A program made the position numbers and the translations under genes. The notes below the pieces were generated by a model that was given only the letters and a program-made list of their open reading frames with translations, searched no databases and was not told the DNA's origin. DNA of 64,000 nt from Persicitalea sp963716085. GTDB taxonomy: Bacteria > Bacteroidota > Bacteroidia > Cytophagales > Spirosomataceae. The stretch covers positions 4,154,001 through 4,218,000 of the forward strand of contig OY970288.1 in NCBI GenBank assembly GCA_963716085.1. The letters run 5' to 3'. Position 1 is the stretch's first letter; every line of letters begins with the position of its first letter. This document shows positions 32,083 to 40,814 of the stretch, one piece after another.

Positions 32083-32577
32083 TTACTCCGCCGTCGGCAG
32101 GGGCAAATCCGAGTTCGCTATGTCGCGGAAAGGATTCCATTTGCCGTCTTCCTTTTTCCAAATCACGATGTATTTGCCTTTGTCCAACTGCGTTCCCGCT
32201 TTGTCAGACAGAGTATATTCGCCTTCTTCGATGGCCATATCGCCCATGCCCCACACTTCGGTGAGCCGGAAGTCGGCTTTGGCAACCCCCGAATTGATAA
32301 TGCCCCTCGTGACGGTCTGAATGGCCTGATGGCCTTCGAAGGCTGGTGCATTGGCGAACATCAGCTTTCCGTCAGCGGTGTAGAAGTTGGCAAACCCGAC
32401 CGAGTCGCCTTCACTGATGTAGCCCATCCATTCCACGTTGGCGGCTTCGATTTCCTGCTTGAGCGTGGTGTTGTCAACGGTTTCGGAACTTTCCTTAGAA
32501 GCTGTGTTGCAGCTAATGGTAAACAGAATTAGGGCGGCAAAAGCGGCCAGAACGGAAGTGAATTGTTTGATTTTCAT
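32083..32577 (-). CDS. SnoaL/DUF4440-like lipoprotein
   Basis: A 164-residue lipoprotein starting MKIKQFTSVLAAFAALILFT with lipobox TISC (Cys 23). The mature part is NTF2-like: TTLKQEIEAANVEWMGYISE then GDSVGFANFYTADGKLMFANAPAFEGHQAIQT, and GEYTLSDKAGTQLDKGKYIVIWKKEDGKWNPFRDI, which matches the DUF4440/SnoaL-like pattern. The start at 32577 follows a leader that is duplicated upstream of the gene at 33544. The protein probably sits on the periplasmic face of a membrane; its ligand is unknown. Confidence 0.87.
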   Translation of the reverse strand: MKIKQFTSVLAAFAALILFTISCNTASKESSETVDNTTLKQEIEAANVEWMGYISEGDSVGFANFYTADGKLMFANAPAFEGHQAIQTVTRGIINSGVAKADFRLTEVWGMGDMAIEEGEYTLSDKAGTQLDKGKYIVIWKKEDGKWNPFRDIANSDLPLPTAE

Positions 32578-32661
32578 TGGATTATCGGGTTTTGAAAGTG
32601 AGGGAAAGAAAAGAAGAAAATAGAAAGCCGCCTCCCAAAAGAAAACACCTTTCTGTAACAC

Positions 32662-32679
32662 AAACCTAATCTAATCGTA
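32662..32679 (-). promoter_or_regulatory. Shared upstream motif, copy 1
   Basis: AAACCTAATCTAATCGTA occurs 85 bases upstream of the lipoprotein start. Read on the minus strand it ends TAGGTTTG, which fits the -7 consensus TAnnTTTG. The same motif and flanking leader recur at 33630-33647. A 17-base version is at 56282-56298. Confidence 0.5.
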
Positions 32680-32740
32680 TGAGGATCAGCGCCTTTTGAT
32701 TCTCTTAGTTGGGGGACACAACCCCCAACCAGGAGTAAGC

Positions 32741-33544
32741 TTATCGGGTCGAGTCGATCAGTTCCCAGAGTTCCTGATTCACCAACTGCCGGGTCGCTTC
32801 GATTTGCTTGCCGTAGGCCGCCAGAGTCATGCCGGGATGCACTTTTTTGATTGCCGCCGCCGCGTCTCCTCCCTGCCCGATGTCGGCCCATTGGTCATAG
32901 GCATCAACGGTCACGAAGTTGAACGGCTGGTTGCTGCCGCCCGGCAATACTAAATTGTGCCTAACCCAGCTTGCTCTCCCACCCGACTTCATCATGGCGA
33001 CAATCATGGGTTTCACCAACTTGGTTTCCATAGCTTCGTAGGCCGCTTCAGCACCCGGATTTACCTTCATCATGTTTACCATGAGGTACTTGGGCGCAGC
33101 AGTCGCGTTGGTATCAGCCGTTACAAAATCGCTCTGGTGAAACAGCATCGTTGTCGTGAGATTCCGCATTTGATTGATGCTCATGCCGGCGGCAAGCTCC
33201 TCTTTGCTCAACAACTTCTCGGCATCGTCCGGTATAGTTCCCCACGGGCTTTCCAGTTTGTCCTGGCCTTGCATGAACGTCACCGTCACGTAGTCGTAGG
33301 CAGCATTGGTGCCGTTTGGATAGCGCACCGCGTAGAGATCCCATCCGAGAATCAGGCCGCGCTTCACCCGTTCCTGGTGCAGTTTTTTCCAGATTTCTCG
33401 CTCTGTTTTTACATACGCTTCACTTTGGCCGGGCAGGGTTTTCATTGATTCCACCATGATGAATACGGGCTGTGGCGTTTGGGCTTGGAGCGATAGGCTG
33501 CTCAACAACAGGGCAACGACTAAAAATAGATTACTAGTTTTCAT
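32741..33544 (-). CDS. Secreted protein of unknown function (possible dimeric alpha/beta barrel)
   Basis: A 267-residue exported protein with signal MKTSNLFLVVALLLSSLSLQA. The mature part has two related halves: VFIMVESMKTLPGQSEAYVK with YDYVTVTFMQGQ, and YLMVNMMKVNPGAEAAYEA with FNFVTVDAYDQW. That is the pattern of a duplicated ferredoxin-like (NIPSNAP/ABM-type) barrel. The assignment is by eye and uncertain. It shares its 115-base leader with the neighbouring lipoprotein gene, suggesting co-regulation. Confidence 0.75.
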   Translation of the reverse strand: MKTSNLFLVVALLLSSLSLQAQTPQPVFIMVESMKTLPGQSEAYVKTEREIWKKLHQERVKRGLILGWDLYAVRYPNGTNAAYDYVTVTFMQGQDKLESPWGTIPDDAEKLLSKEELAAGMSINQMRNLTTTMLFHQSDFVTADTNATAAPKYLMVNMMKVNPGAEAAYEAMETKLVKPMIVAMMKSGGRASWVRHNLVLPGGSNQPFNFVTVDAYDQWADIGQGGDAAAAIKKVHPGMTLAAYGKQIEATRQLVNQELWELIDSTR

Positions 33545-33629
33545 TGGGTCATTGGGTCTAGAAAGTGAAGGAAAAATGAAGAAAAAAATAAAAAGCCGCT
33601 TCCCAGCAGAAAGCGCCTTTCTGCAATAC

Positions 33630-33647
33630 AAACCTAATCTAATCGTA
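33630..33647 (-). promoter_or_regulatory. Shared upstream motif, copy 2
   Basis: AAACCTAATCTAATCGTA 86 bases upstream of the gene at 32741-33544, again with TAGGTTTG on the minus strand. A small hairpin (GCAGAAAG/CTTTCTGC, 33606-33624) lies just downstream of the presumed transcription start. Confidence 0.5.
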
Positions 33648-33668
33648 AGATTACCAGAGTCATTGAGC

Positions 33669-34427
33669 TCATTTCTGCTTCATCATTTCGCGAGCTTTGT
33701 CGGCTCGCGCTTTGGCGTCGGTGATCCCCATGTTAGCGGCTTTGTCGTAGTACTCCGCTGACTTGGTGTAGTCCTTGGCATTCATGTAGTACTCGGCCAT
33801 GCTGTCGTAGGCATTGGGTTCCTTCGGGGCACTGGCGAGGTACTTATCAAAGGCGACTTTGGCTTCATTCATCTGCTGCATCTGCATATACAAGTACCCC
33901 ATCGTGTTGTAGTTCGGGGCGTAGTCTGGGCTTAGTTCTGCGAGTTTCCGGGTGTAGTCCAGCGCCACGTCTTTTTCGTTGTCACCGAAGGCAGCGTGGA
34001 GGGAGGCCCACTCGTAGGCCTGCGGACTTTTCGGATAAGCGGCGATCAGTGCCTTCATGGCTTGCGCGGTTTTGGCTTTTGGATCTTCGTCCCACTTGAC
34101 CAACTGGCGGCGCAGGATTCTTTCCGCGATGTTCAACTTTTTTGTATTGATCGCCAATGCCTGGTCAATCAAATTCGCTCTCTTTTCTTCGGACGAGTAA
34201 AAAATCCGCAAGACGTACGCCATGAAGAAGTTCGGGTCTTCTTCCAGCGCCAGGTCGAGCAGCGCACCGGCTTCCTTGAAGTGGATGTTGGAAGCGTATT
34301 CGGCAGCTTTGTAATAGGCTGGTTTTGCCGTTTTTGACTTGGAAGAAACGGGCAGGAAAAAATCCTGGGCCGTCGTGAGGGAGGTACTGCCCAACAGCAG
34401 AGCAAGGGCAAATAGTATCGTTTTCAT
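33669..34427 (-). CDS. Secreted TPR-repeat protein
   Basis: A 252-residue exported protein with signal MKTILFALALLLGSTSLTTA. The mature part consists of TPR-like helical repeats: YASNIHFKEAGALLDLALEE, DYAPNYNTMGYLYMQMQQMN, NAYDSMAEYYMNAKDYTKSA. TPRs mediate protein contacts; no enzyme domain is present. It lies 30 bases downstream of an epimerase gene on the same strand, probably in one transcript. Confidence 0.85.
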   Translation of the reverse strand: MKTILFALALLLGSTSLTTAQDFFLPVSSKSKTAKPAYYKAAEYASNIHFKEAGALLDLALEEDPNFFMAYVLRIFYSSEEKRANLIDQALAINTKKLNIAERILRRQLVKWDEDPKAKTAQAMKALIAAYPKSPQAYEWASLHAAFGDNEKDVALDYTRKLAELSPDYAPNYNTMGYLYMQMQQMNEAKVAFDKYLASAPKEPNAYDSMAEYYMNAKDYTKSAEYYDKAANMGITDAKARADKAREMMKQK

Positions 34428-34457
34428 AAGTCTGAGTTTTAAAAGTGAAAAGTTGAA

Positions 34458-35438
34458 TCAAAGGGCGTGGCTGTCGGAGTTGGCTTGCGCCCACTCGGTA
34501 AACGGCACGTGAGCGGGCTGAAACTGCACCCCCAAATCCTGCGTCGCCACCGCGCCGCTGTACACGGTACGGGCCGCGTCCACGGACTCCTGCCCGTTGA
34601 GCATCAGCGTGATGTCCGATACTTTGTAGCTCCCGCCGGTGAGCAGGTAGTTTTTGCCGTGTAGTCCGCCGGTAGTCGCGGCCCGGAAAATCCCCTCGGC
34701 CACATCAGCGACCCACACGACGGCAAACTCGACGTTTTTTTCGTACATCATCGCCACGAATGGATTGGGGGCGATTTTGTTTTTGAACAAATGCTGTATC
34801 CCCATTGAGACGGAATCGCCCCGGCCCGACAGTGACTGCCCCGCCACGAAGGTGGGATACACGCTCACGACTTCGAAGGCCATGCCGGGGTGGGATTTTA
34901 CGTACTTCCGCACTACCTGATCGGCGAAGTACTTGGCCTGGGCGTAGGGATGGTCACTAGAATCATGGTGTGGCTTGTCCGCTTCTGTATATACGTCGTC
35001 GGCATACACGCCGTCGGCCGAGCGACTGGGGACGGGCAGCGGGTAGGACGTATTGAGCGAAGCGACCGAACCCACGAAAACCACTTTTTTGAGCGAAGCG
35101 ATTTCACTGGCCACTTTCAGGAAGTTCTCCGTTCCCTTGATGGTGGGGTCGAGCAGGTCGCGCTGGGCGTCCTCCACGTCGAGTTGGAAGGGCGTGCCGC
35201 TGTGGACAACGATGTCGCAATTCTGCAAAAACGCGCGGAGGGCGGCTTCGTCCTGCACATCCATCTGGACGATTTCGAGATGCTGCGCCGCGTTTTTCAG
35301 GTCGTCGAGGTGGGCGTAGTTTTCTTTCTTCGCCAAGTCCCGGACCGAAACCCGGACGTCGTGGCCTTTGGCCAGAAATTTCTGGGTGACGTAGCTGCCG
35401 ATGAAGCCCGCGCCGCCGATGATGCCCGTTTTTTTCAT
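34458..35438 (-). CDS. NAD-dependent epimerase/dehydratase family protein
   Basis: A 326-residue extended SDR starting MKKTGIIGGAGFIGSYVTQK with the GxxGxxG nucleotide-binding loop. Other motifs are DIVVHSGTPFQLDVEDAQ and VFVGSVASLNTS (catalytic Ser). The active-site Tyr and Lys are in HPYAQAKYFADQVVRKY, where the usual YxxxK reads YAQAK. Its closest look is to dihydroflavonol reductase/NAD-epimerase types. The substrate cannot be predicted. The start at 35438 was chosen over an upstream in-frame ATG because it begins the Rossmann strand directly. Confidence 0.87.
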   Translation of the reverse strand: MKKTGIIGGAGFIGSYVTQKFLAKGHDVRVSVRDLAKKENYAHLDDLKNAAQHLEIVQMDVQDEAALRAFLQNCDIVVHSGTPFQLDVEDAQRDLLDPTIKGTENFLKVASEIASLKKVVFVGSVASLNTSYPLPVPSRSADGVYADDVYTEADKPHHDSSDHPYAQAKYFADQVVRKYVKSHPGMAFEVVSVYPTFVAGQSLSGRGDSVSMGIQHLFKNKIAPNPFVAMMYEKNVEFAVVWVADVAEGIFRAATTGGLHGKNYLLTGGSYKVSDITLMLNGQESVDAARTVYSGAVATQDLGVQFQPAHVPFTEWAQANSDSHAL

Positions 35439-35460
35439 GATTGTTTCTTTTAGGTACACA

Positions 35461-35585
35461 GGGTGCTAAGTACTAAGTATTTGGTTGAGAAATAGGAAAG
35501 CGCGTTAGTTGGTACTGAGTACTGGGTACTGAGTTCGGGATTAGAGAAACCTTGTACCTAGTACGTTGTACTTAGTACCCAGTAC
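35461..35585. repeat. GTAC-rich low-complexity spacer
   Basis: A 125-base intergenic stretch in which AGTACT, AGTACC, GGTACT and GTACTTAGTACC words recur about ten times, some as small palindromes. It separates the epimerase gene from the secreted protein gene upstream. I see no gene in it. Confidence 0.6.
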
Positions 35586-36356
35586 TTATTTCGCTGCGGT
35601 ATAAGACAAATCAGCCCGCATTTTGGCCGTTTTTGTTTCCCGGCGAAGTACCAGTTTCATCAGTTCACCCATAAGCTCGTTCCCAACACCTGCGAGGGCT
35701 TTTTCATCAGCGGCGCTGATGGTCTCGAACTCTAGCGCGTCTTTGGCGGCTTCTTCCACCATGAAGTAGTTTTCGGCGGTTCCGAAGCGGCTGATGTAGA
35801 TGTTGTAGTGCATCTTGGGCTTCTTTTCCAGGCTCATTTTGTGGATTTTTTCAAGCAATTCACCTATGGCCTTCTGATTTTCGGGAGCGTAGTAGAAAGT
35901 CAGGTACCTGCGGTAGGGCTTGTCTTCTCCGAAAAACTCCTCACCCTCGGGCATATACGACAGCCGCGCGCTCCGCAGCAGCATGTAGTCGCGGTGGCTG
36001 GCGTAGCACTTGTCGAAGTCGGTGAACATGGTCCGGAAGGCGTCCTTACCCATTCCTTCGCTCATGGCTGCCATCGGGTCTTCGTCCAGAGCGGCCATGT
36101 TTTCGATCAGTACGCCAGAAACAAAAGTGCCGTCGCTAACCTGGAACACCGTAAAATTGTCTTCGAGCTTGTACTTCTTGGCGTTGTCGAGGAAGGTTTT
36201 GGAGACCTTCTCGTACTCGGCCACCTTGGCGGGATACACCGGATCCTCGTGGATGTAGATCATTTGCGACTTGGGGGCGTCGTCCTGCGCCAGAAGTACG
36301 GGCGCGGCGAGAGCAGCTAAAACCAACGTAAGCAAGGTACTTTTGAACTTTTTCAT
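35586..36356 (-). CDS. Secreted protein of unknown function
   Basis: A 256-residue exported protein with signal MKKFKSTLLTLVLAALAAPVLLAQ. The mature part (PKSQMIYIHEDPVYPAKVAEYEKV, DNFTVFQVSDGTFVSGVLIE, KMHYNIYISRFGTAENYFMVEEAA) resembles a duplicated NIPSNAP-like alpha/beta barrel, similar in layout to the protein at 32741-33544. No metal site or catalytic motif is clear. It appears to be a single gene. Confidence 0.75.
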   Translation of the reverse strand: MKKFKSTLLTLVLAALAAPVLLAQDDAPKSQMIYIHEDPVYPAKVAEYEKVSKTFLDNAKKYKLEDNFTVFQVSDGTFVSGVLIENMAALDEDPMAAMSEGMGKDAFRTMFTDFDKCYASHRDYMLLRSARLSYMPEGEEFFGEDKPYRRYLTFYYAPENQKAIGELLEKIHKMSLEKKPKMHYNIYISRFGTAENYFMVEEAAKDALEFETISAADEKALAGVGNELMGELMKLVLRRETKTAKMRADLSYTAAK

Positions 36357-36421
36357 AGTTGTGTTTTATAGTGTTGATTGAAAATAATTAAGGGTAAGTA
36401 CCTGATTTGAAACTAACCTGG

Positions 36422-36484
36422 CAACCGATCCAGGACGAAGCCCGGTAAAAAATGTCCGAAGGTGCCGTTTTAGTTACCGAAGAG
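36422..36484. repeat. 63-bp interspersed repeat, copy 1
   Basis: The stretch 36357-36681 (325 bases) has no gene. It holds this element, beginning CAACCGATC and containing GTGCCGTTTTAGTTACCG. Near-identical copies are at 45641-45703 and 50470-50532. This copy is the most diverged. Beyond it, ATTGGAC/CTGGAC words form a low-complexity stretch, and TATTTTTG at 36650-36657 could be the -7 element for the Uma2 gene. Confidence 0.8.
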
Positions 36485-36681
36485 CTTTGTGGTTTTTTGG
36501 ATATTGGACGCTGGACCGGTCCGCCGGTGCGGTTGGATACTGGACTTTGGATTTTATTATTATCGTCCGAAGTCCAGCACTGGAAAGCCGGCCCCGCCAG
36601 CATCTGAGGAATTGCCCCAGCCACCGCTAGTTTTCAAAATTGATTTTTGTATTTTTGGATTATTCACTGAGCCAAGTACCT

Positions 36682-37254
36682 ATGACGACCGCAACCTTGA
36701 CCCCCGGCCGCACCCTGCCCACCGACCTTAAAACCGTCGCGGAGTTTGAGCAGTGGCAGCAGCAACCCGGTAACGACGGCAACTTCGAGTTTGTCCGAGG
36801 CGAGATTATCCCTAAATCCATGAAACAGGACGAATTTGAGATTGTGGCGTTCTTGCAAAGCCTGTTCCTGACCACTAAGGCTGCCCGTGGGAAACATTTG
36901 CTTCTGCCCGAGGCAGACTCGTATGTGGATAAATTTCGCAAGCGAATCCCTGACCTGGCCTACTTTACCGCCGAACAACGGCTAGCCATCCGGCAGGGCG
37001 AGCGCGTGAACACCTTGTTTGCTATCGAAATCCTTTCCGATTCGGAAGCGCACCAAGATGTACTGGACAAGATTCAGGACTATTTCGACGGCGGGGCGCA
37101 GTTGGTTTGGTACCTGGTTCCCAAGCGGCAAAAACTCTACGCCTACACCAGCCCCGAAGATTTTTCTGTATTTAAGGGTGAGCAAACCATTACTGCCGCG
37201 CCCGTCATTCCCGATTTTCAGTTTGTAGTGGCTGACCTGTTTGCCGCCATGTGA
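36682..37254 (+). CDS. Uma2 family (DUF820) endonuclease-like protein
   Basis: A 190-residue protein of the Uma2/DUF820 family with a PD-(D/E)XK-like core: FEFVRGEIIPKSMKQDEFEI, KRIPDLAYFTAEQRLAIRQG, LFAIEILSDSEAHQDVLDKI (candidate catalytic E in the EIxS motif) and LVWYLVPKRQKLYAYTS. Families of this type are abundant in Cyanobacteria and Cytophagales and their biological role is unclear. The ATG at 36682 follows a candidate promoter. The last bases overlap the start of the histidine kinase gene (GTGA), so the two are translationally coupled. Confidence 0.88.
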   Translation: MTTATLTPGRTLPTDLKTVAEFEQWQQQPGNDGNFEFVRGEIIPKSMKQDEFEIVAFLQSLFLTTKAARGKHLLLPEADSYVDKFRKRIPDLAYFTAEQRLAIRQGERVNTLFAIEILSDSEAHQDVLDKIQDYFDGGAQLVWYLVPKRQKLYAYTSPEDFSVFKGEQTITAAPVIPDFQFVVADLFAAM

Positions 37255-39224
37255 AAAAGCCCATCTGCCAATTTATTTTCGCGAGCCTGTTTTTCCTGAC
37301 GGGGACTTTGGGTGGTTTTGGTCAGATTCTCGACTTCAACCAAAAGTACCCCTACCAAAGGGTATTCGTCGATACGGATGCGTTCGGAACCGAGTACCTG
37401 CAATCGCTCGAAAATGCCCTGAACGATCCGGCTCTTCAAACTACCCGCTATGATACGCTGCGCTACGCCCTCCTGAACGACCTGGCCTACTACTGGCATA
37501 CCCGCAAGCTGAATACCGCCCGCAACCTGGCTCTGAAAGGCCTGAAACTCACCAGCCAAAAGGGCAACTCGCGCTGGGAAGGCCGCTTCCAAATTACCCT
37601 CGGTGCCATCCTGCTCCGGCTAGAAAAGCTGGATAGCGCGGAGGTAGTACTCGAAATCGCCCGCACCAAAGTACCCGAGCAGGATTTGGCTTTTCTGAAT
37701 ACCCAGTTGGGCTATGTTTATGAAAGGCGCGGGCAGCTCGACAAAGCCACCGACTACGCGCAGGAGTCGCTGCGGCTGGGCCGGAAACTGAGGGACAAGA
37801 GGGCGATCGCACTGGCGTACAGCGACCTGAGCAATATTTTCTGGAAACAGGCGAAGTACCAGAAAGGACTGGAGTACGGCCTTGAGTCGCTTTCCACTTT
37901 CGAAGAACGCGGACTGGACGACCTGGATTACGACTTTACGCTCTACGTGGTGGGCAACAACTACCTGGAACTGAAACAGCACCGAAAAGCCCTGCATTAT
38001 TACCAGCGGGCCATCGAGATTGGCAAGCGTTATGGTTTTTATAACAATCTGAGCGACGTCTATATTTCGCTCGTGGATCTGAACACGTATCTTGGCAAGT
38101 ACCAGGAGGCGGAAGCGGCTGGTAAAAATGCCATCAAATACGCCGAACTACTCGATAACAATTTCATGGAAATGCGCTCCTGGCTTTCGGTGGGCAAGCT
38201 GCACAACAAGCAAGGCGATTACCCGGCGGCGGTAGCGGATCTCCGCCGCAGCATTGCCATCGCCACCGACGACTTCGGCGACGAGTACTACCTCAGCCAA
38301 GCCTACCAGGCGTTGGGCAAAGCACTCGCTGGCAGCGGCAACTACCGGGAGGCGATCGAAGCGCTCAACCGCTACGACCAACTCAAAGACAAGGTGTTCA
38401 CCGCCGAGTCGGATCAGCGGACGCTGCAATTGCAGACGGAGTTTGGCCTGGCCCAAAAAGAAAATACCATCGGCTTGCAGGAAGCCCGGCTGGAACAGCA
38501 GCATCAGCGACAGACGTTTACGACGATCGTGGCCGCGCTGCTTTTTCTGTTTTTGCTGGTGCTTTTCTTCGTTTATCGCCAAAGCCGCCGCAAAAGCCAG
38601 TTGCTCCAGCGCCAGAACCAGGAGAAGGAAGTACTGCTGAAAGAGGTGCACCACCGCGTAAAAAACAACCTGGAAATCATTTCGAGCTTGCTGGCCTTGC
38701 AGTCTTCCTCCCTGCACGACCGCGAAGCGTTGGCGGCACTGCTGGACATCCAGAACCGCGTGTACTCGATGGGGTTTGTCCACCAGCAACTCTATAAGGG
38801 GGAAAGAATGGTTAGCATTGACCTGAACGACTATTTCAGGAATCTGAGCCTTCACCTGCTGGAATCGTACGGGAAACAGGACACCGTCACGATCTACTAC
38901 CAGCTCGAACCCATCGAACTCGAACTCGACACGGCCATCCCGCTCGGCCTGATCTTTACCGAACTACTTTCCAACGCCCTAAAATACGCCTTTCCGGCGG
39001 GCCGGAGCGGTACCATCCGGCTCGAAGCCTCGCGCCAGGACGGGGAGAGGGTTGCCCTTTCGATAGCCGACGATGGAGTCGGGCAGGCCGCCAGAGACGA
39101 GGCGCAAGGTACGGGCTTTGGGATGCAAATGGTGCGGCTGCTCACCCAGCAGTTGGACGGACATTTAACCGCCGACTTCTCCAACGGCACCCGCGTTTCG
39201 TTTGCATTCAGGCTGCCAGCCTGA
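37251..39224 (+). CDS. TPR-containing sensor histidine kinase (HisKA_2 type)
   Basis: A 657-residue membrane sensor. Signal peptide (MKKPICQFIFASLFFLTGTL), then a periplasmic region of TPR repeats (about 70-395; for example LGYVYERRGQLDKATDYAQE). A membrane helix spans about 425-445 (FTTIVAALLFLFLLVLFFVY). The kinase follows: LLKEVHHRVKNNLEIISSLL with the phospho-His near 467, and an ATPase domain with LIFTELLSNALKYAF, IADDGVG and GTGFGMQMV. This HisKA_2/TPR form is common in Bacteroidota. The GTG start overlaps the Uma2 stop. The LytTR response regulator gene is convergent, 20 bases away, and is the likely partner. Confidence 0.9.
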   Translation: MKKPICQFIFASLFFLTGTLGGFGQILDFNQKYPYQRVFVDTDAFGTEYLQSLENALNDPALQTTRYDTLRYALLNDLAYYWHTRKLNTARNLALKGLKLTSQKGNSRWEGRFQITLGAILLRLEKLDSAEVVLEIARTKVPEQDLAFLNTQLGYVYERRGQLDKATDYAQESLRLGRKLRDKRAIALAYSDLSNIFWKQAKYQKGLEYGLESLSTFEERGLDDLDYDFTLYVVGNNYLELKQHRKALHYYQRAIEIGKRYGFYNNLSDVYISLVDLNTYLGKYQEAEAAGKNAIKYAELLDNNFMEMRSWLSVGKLHNKQGDYPAAVADLRRSIAIATDDFGDEYYLSQAYQALGKALAGSGNYREAIEALNRYDQLKDKVFTAESDQRTLQLQTEFGLAQKENTIGLQEARLEQQHQRQTFTTIVAALLFLFLLVLFFVYRQSRRKSQLLQRQNQEKEVLLKEVHHRVKNNLEIISSLLALQSSSLHDREALAALLDIQNRVYSMGFVHQQLYKGERMVSIDLNDYFRNLSLHLLESYGKQDTVTIYYQLEPIELELDTAIPLGLIFTELLSNALKYAFPAGRSGTIRLEASRQDGERVALSIADDGVGQAARDEAQGTGFGMQMVRLLTQQLDGHLTADFSNGTRVSFAFRLPA

Positions 39225-39244
39225 GCGGCATTGCCGCCGACGCC

Positions 39245-39976
39245 TCAGATGGCGTAGAGCCTGCTGAGGATTTCTTCCCGCATGGCCTTGCTCATCGGGA
39301 TGAGCTTGTCAATCACCACCACGTGGGTCGTTCCCACTTCCTCAACCAGGGTCAGGTTCACGACGAACGATCGATGAATGCGCAGGAAGCGGCCCGAGGG
39401 TAGCTTTTCCTCCATTTCTTTCAGCGTGGCGACCAGCAGGTACTCCCCACCCGTGGTGTATATACGACAGTAGTTGCGCTCGGCTTCGATATAAAGGATG
39501 TCTTCGATCATCAACTTGACCATACTGTCGTTGTGCCGGACAAAAATCCGGTCGCCCAGCAAGTCCAATACTTGGTCCACCGACTCGATTTCTTCGGACA
39601 CCCCAATATGATTGGCTGCCAATTCGATGGTACGCTGCAGCTCCTGCTTTTTGAACGGTTTGGAAAGAAAGGCGAAAGGGTTGGTGGCTTTGGCACGCTC
39701 GAAGTGTGCGTCGTCGTCGTTGGCAGTCAGATAGACCACCGCCAGGTCGTGTTCCCGTTGTAATCGCTGCACGGTCTGGATGCCATCGATCGCCCCTTTG
39801 AGTTGGATGTCCATCAGCACCAGGTCGGGCTTCTGTTTCCGTGCCCGCACCAGGGCCTCTTCTCCACGGGGTACTTTGCCGCATACCTGATAGCCCAGAT
39901 TTTCCAGTTGAAGGGCGAGGTTGGCCGCGATGAGCATTTCATCTTCGACGATCAATATTTTTAATTTTGAGGTCAT
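39245..39976 (-). CDS. LytTR-type response regulator
   Basis: A 243-residue response regulator starting MTSKLKILIVEDEMLIAANL (ATG 39976; ATG 39988 adds four residues). Receiver domain with the phospho-acceptor D56 (DLVLMDIQLKG) and Lys in LSKPFKKQEL. The LytTR domain (about 145-243) has IEDILYIEAERNYCRIYTTGGE and FLRIHRSFVVNLTLVEEVG. It is convergent with the TPR histidine kinase. LytTR proteins typically bind pairs of about 9-bp direct repeats one to two helical turns apart, so it is one candidate for the 21-bp-spaced repeats in the adjacent adhesin array. Confidence 0.9.
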   Translation of the reverse strand: MTSKLKILIVEDEMLIAANLALQLENLGYQVCGKVPRGEEALVRARKQKPDLVLMDIQLKGAIDGIQTVQRLQREHDLAVVYLTANDDDAHFERAKATNPFAFLSKPFKKQELQRTIELAANHIGVSEEIESVDQVLDLLGDRIFVRHNDSMVKLMIEDILYIEAERNYCRIYTTGGEYLLVATLKEMEEKLPSGRFLRIHRSFVVNLTLVEEVGTTHVVVIDKLIPMSKAMREEILSRLYAI

Positions 39977-40149
39977 CAGTGTGTGCATTAGCCTATAAAT
40001 GTAGAAGGAAAAAGTAAGATTACCCAAATAAAGACCGGCTTGGATTAGCTTAATTTGCCGATTCATGTAATGCATTGGTTGCAGGGTACTTTAAGTCCTA
40101 AAAAGCCCCTGCAACCGGCAGTCGATACTAATCTCCAAATAGAAGCCAA

Positions 40150-40602
40150 TTAGTTCAGGGCGACGAGCATCCGGGTGGGCGTTTCCACGACCTCGGCGCT
40201 GCTCAGTTTCACCTCTCGGCGTATCACTTCTCCGTCGTTGACCACTTCGATGATGTAGCGACCATCCTTCACATTGGTAAAATCAAAATTGCATCCGTAT
40301 TTCTGAGTCAGGCGATTGACCGATTTCTCGTGCAGCACGTGTCCTCGCTCGTCGAGCAATTTGACCGTTGCTCTTTCGCCCGCCTTCTTCTGGACACTCA
40401 GCCGCATTTTCATCGACTTCTGGACGCGGTACAAGCTGATGCCGAAGATTTCGGTCCTGGCCGCCTGCGGTTGGTAAGTTGTTTCTGATTGTCTGACCGG
40501 CCCGGCATGAGCCAGCATCTGGTTAGGGCTCTGGGCCAGAGCGGCAGTGGAGGCGACGATAGCGAACATCAGGGTAATTCCGGTGTTTTTGAGCGTTTTC
40601 AT
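40150..40602 (-). CDS. Small secreted protein, paralogue of 56324-56818; sorting-domain-like fold
   Basis: A 150-residue exported protein with signal MKTLKNTGITLMFAIVASTAALA. The mature C-terminal part (SMKMRLSVQKKAGERATVKL, YGCNFDFTNVKDGRYIIEVV) follows the strand order of a T9SS sorting domain (deformation, turn, then GxY-I-V), but as a free-standing protein. It ends RMLVALN. The paralogue at 56324-56818 has the same layout and ends RTLVALN. Upstream (40603-40862) is a duplicated regulatory region. Its function is unknown; a role alongside the neighbouring T9SS cargo is inferred from context and fold pattern. Confidence 0.8.
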   Translation of the reverse strand: MKTLKNTGITLMFAIVASTAALAQSPNQMLAHAGPVRQSETTYQPQAARTEIFGISLYRVQKSMKMRLSVQKKAGERATVKLLDERGHVLHEKSVNRLTQKYGCNFDFTNVKDGRYIIEVVNDGEVIRREVKLSSAEVVETPTRMLVALN

Positions 40603-40713
40603 GATCTTTATATTTAAAAGGTTTATGATAAAAATGAGTGTTTAAAAGTGTCCGTGCTTTGGTCAGTAGCGAACAGTACAAAGGTCGCGGGTTGGGTTTG
40701 ACCGGACTTGGCT

Positions 40714-40765
40714 CATTCTCTCAAAGGCGTGGTGCATTGTTGCAGGGATGTAGTTTATTGTTGCA
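40714..40765 (-). promoter_or_regulatory. Three direct repeats at 21-bp spacing
   Basis: CATTCTCTCA (40714-40723), CATTGTTGCA (40735-40744) and TATTGTTGCA (40756-40765) start exactly 21 bases apart. They begin 112 bases upstream of the small protein gene at 40150-40602. The same layout recurs at 56922-56973 before its paralogue. Confidence 0.65.
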
Positions 40766-40814
40766 ATTCGCTTTGGGGACAGGGTTTTTGAAAATAATCC
40801 GCCAGAAAGAGGCA

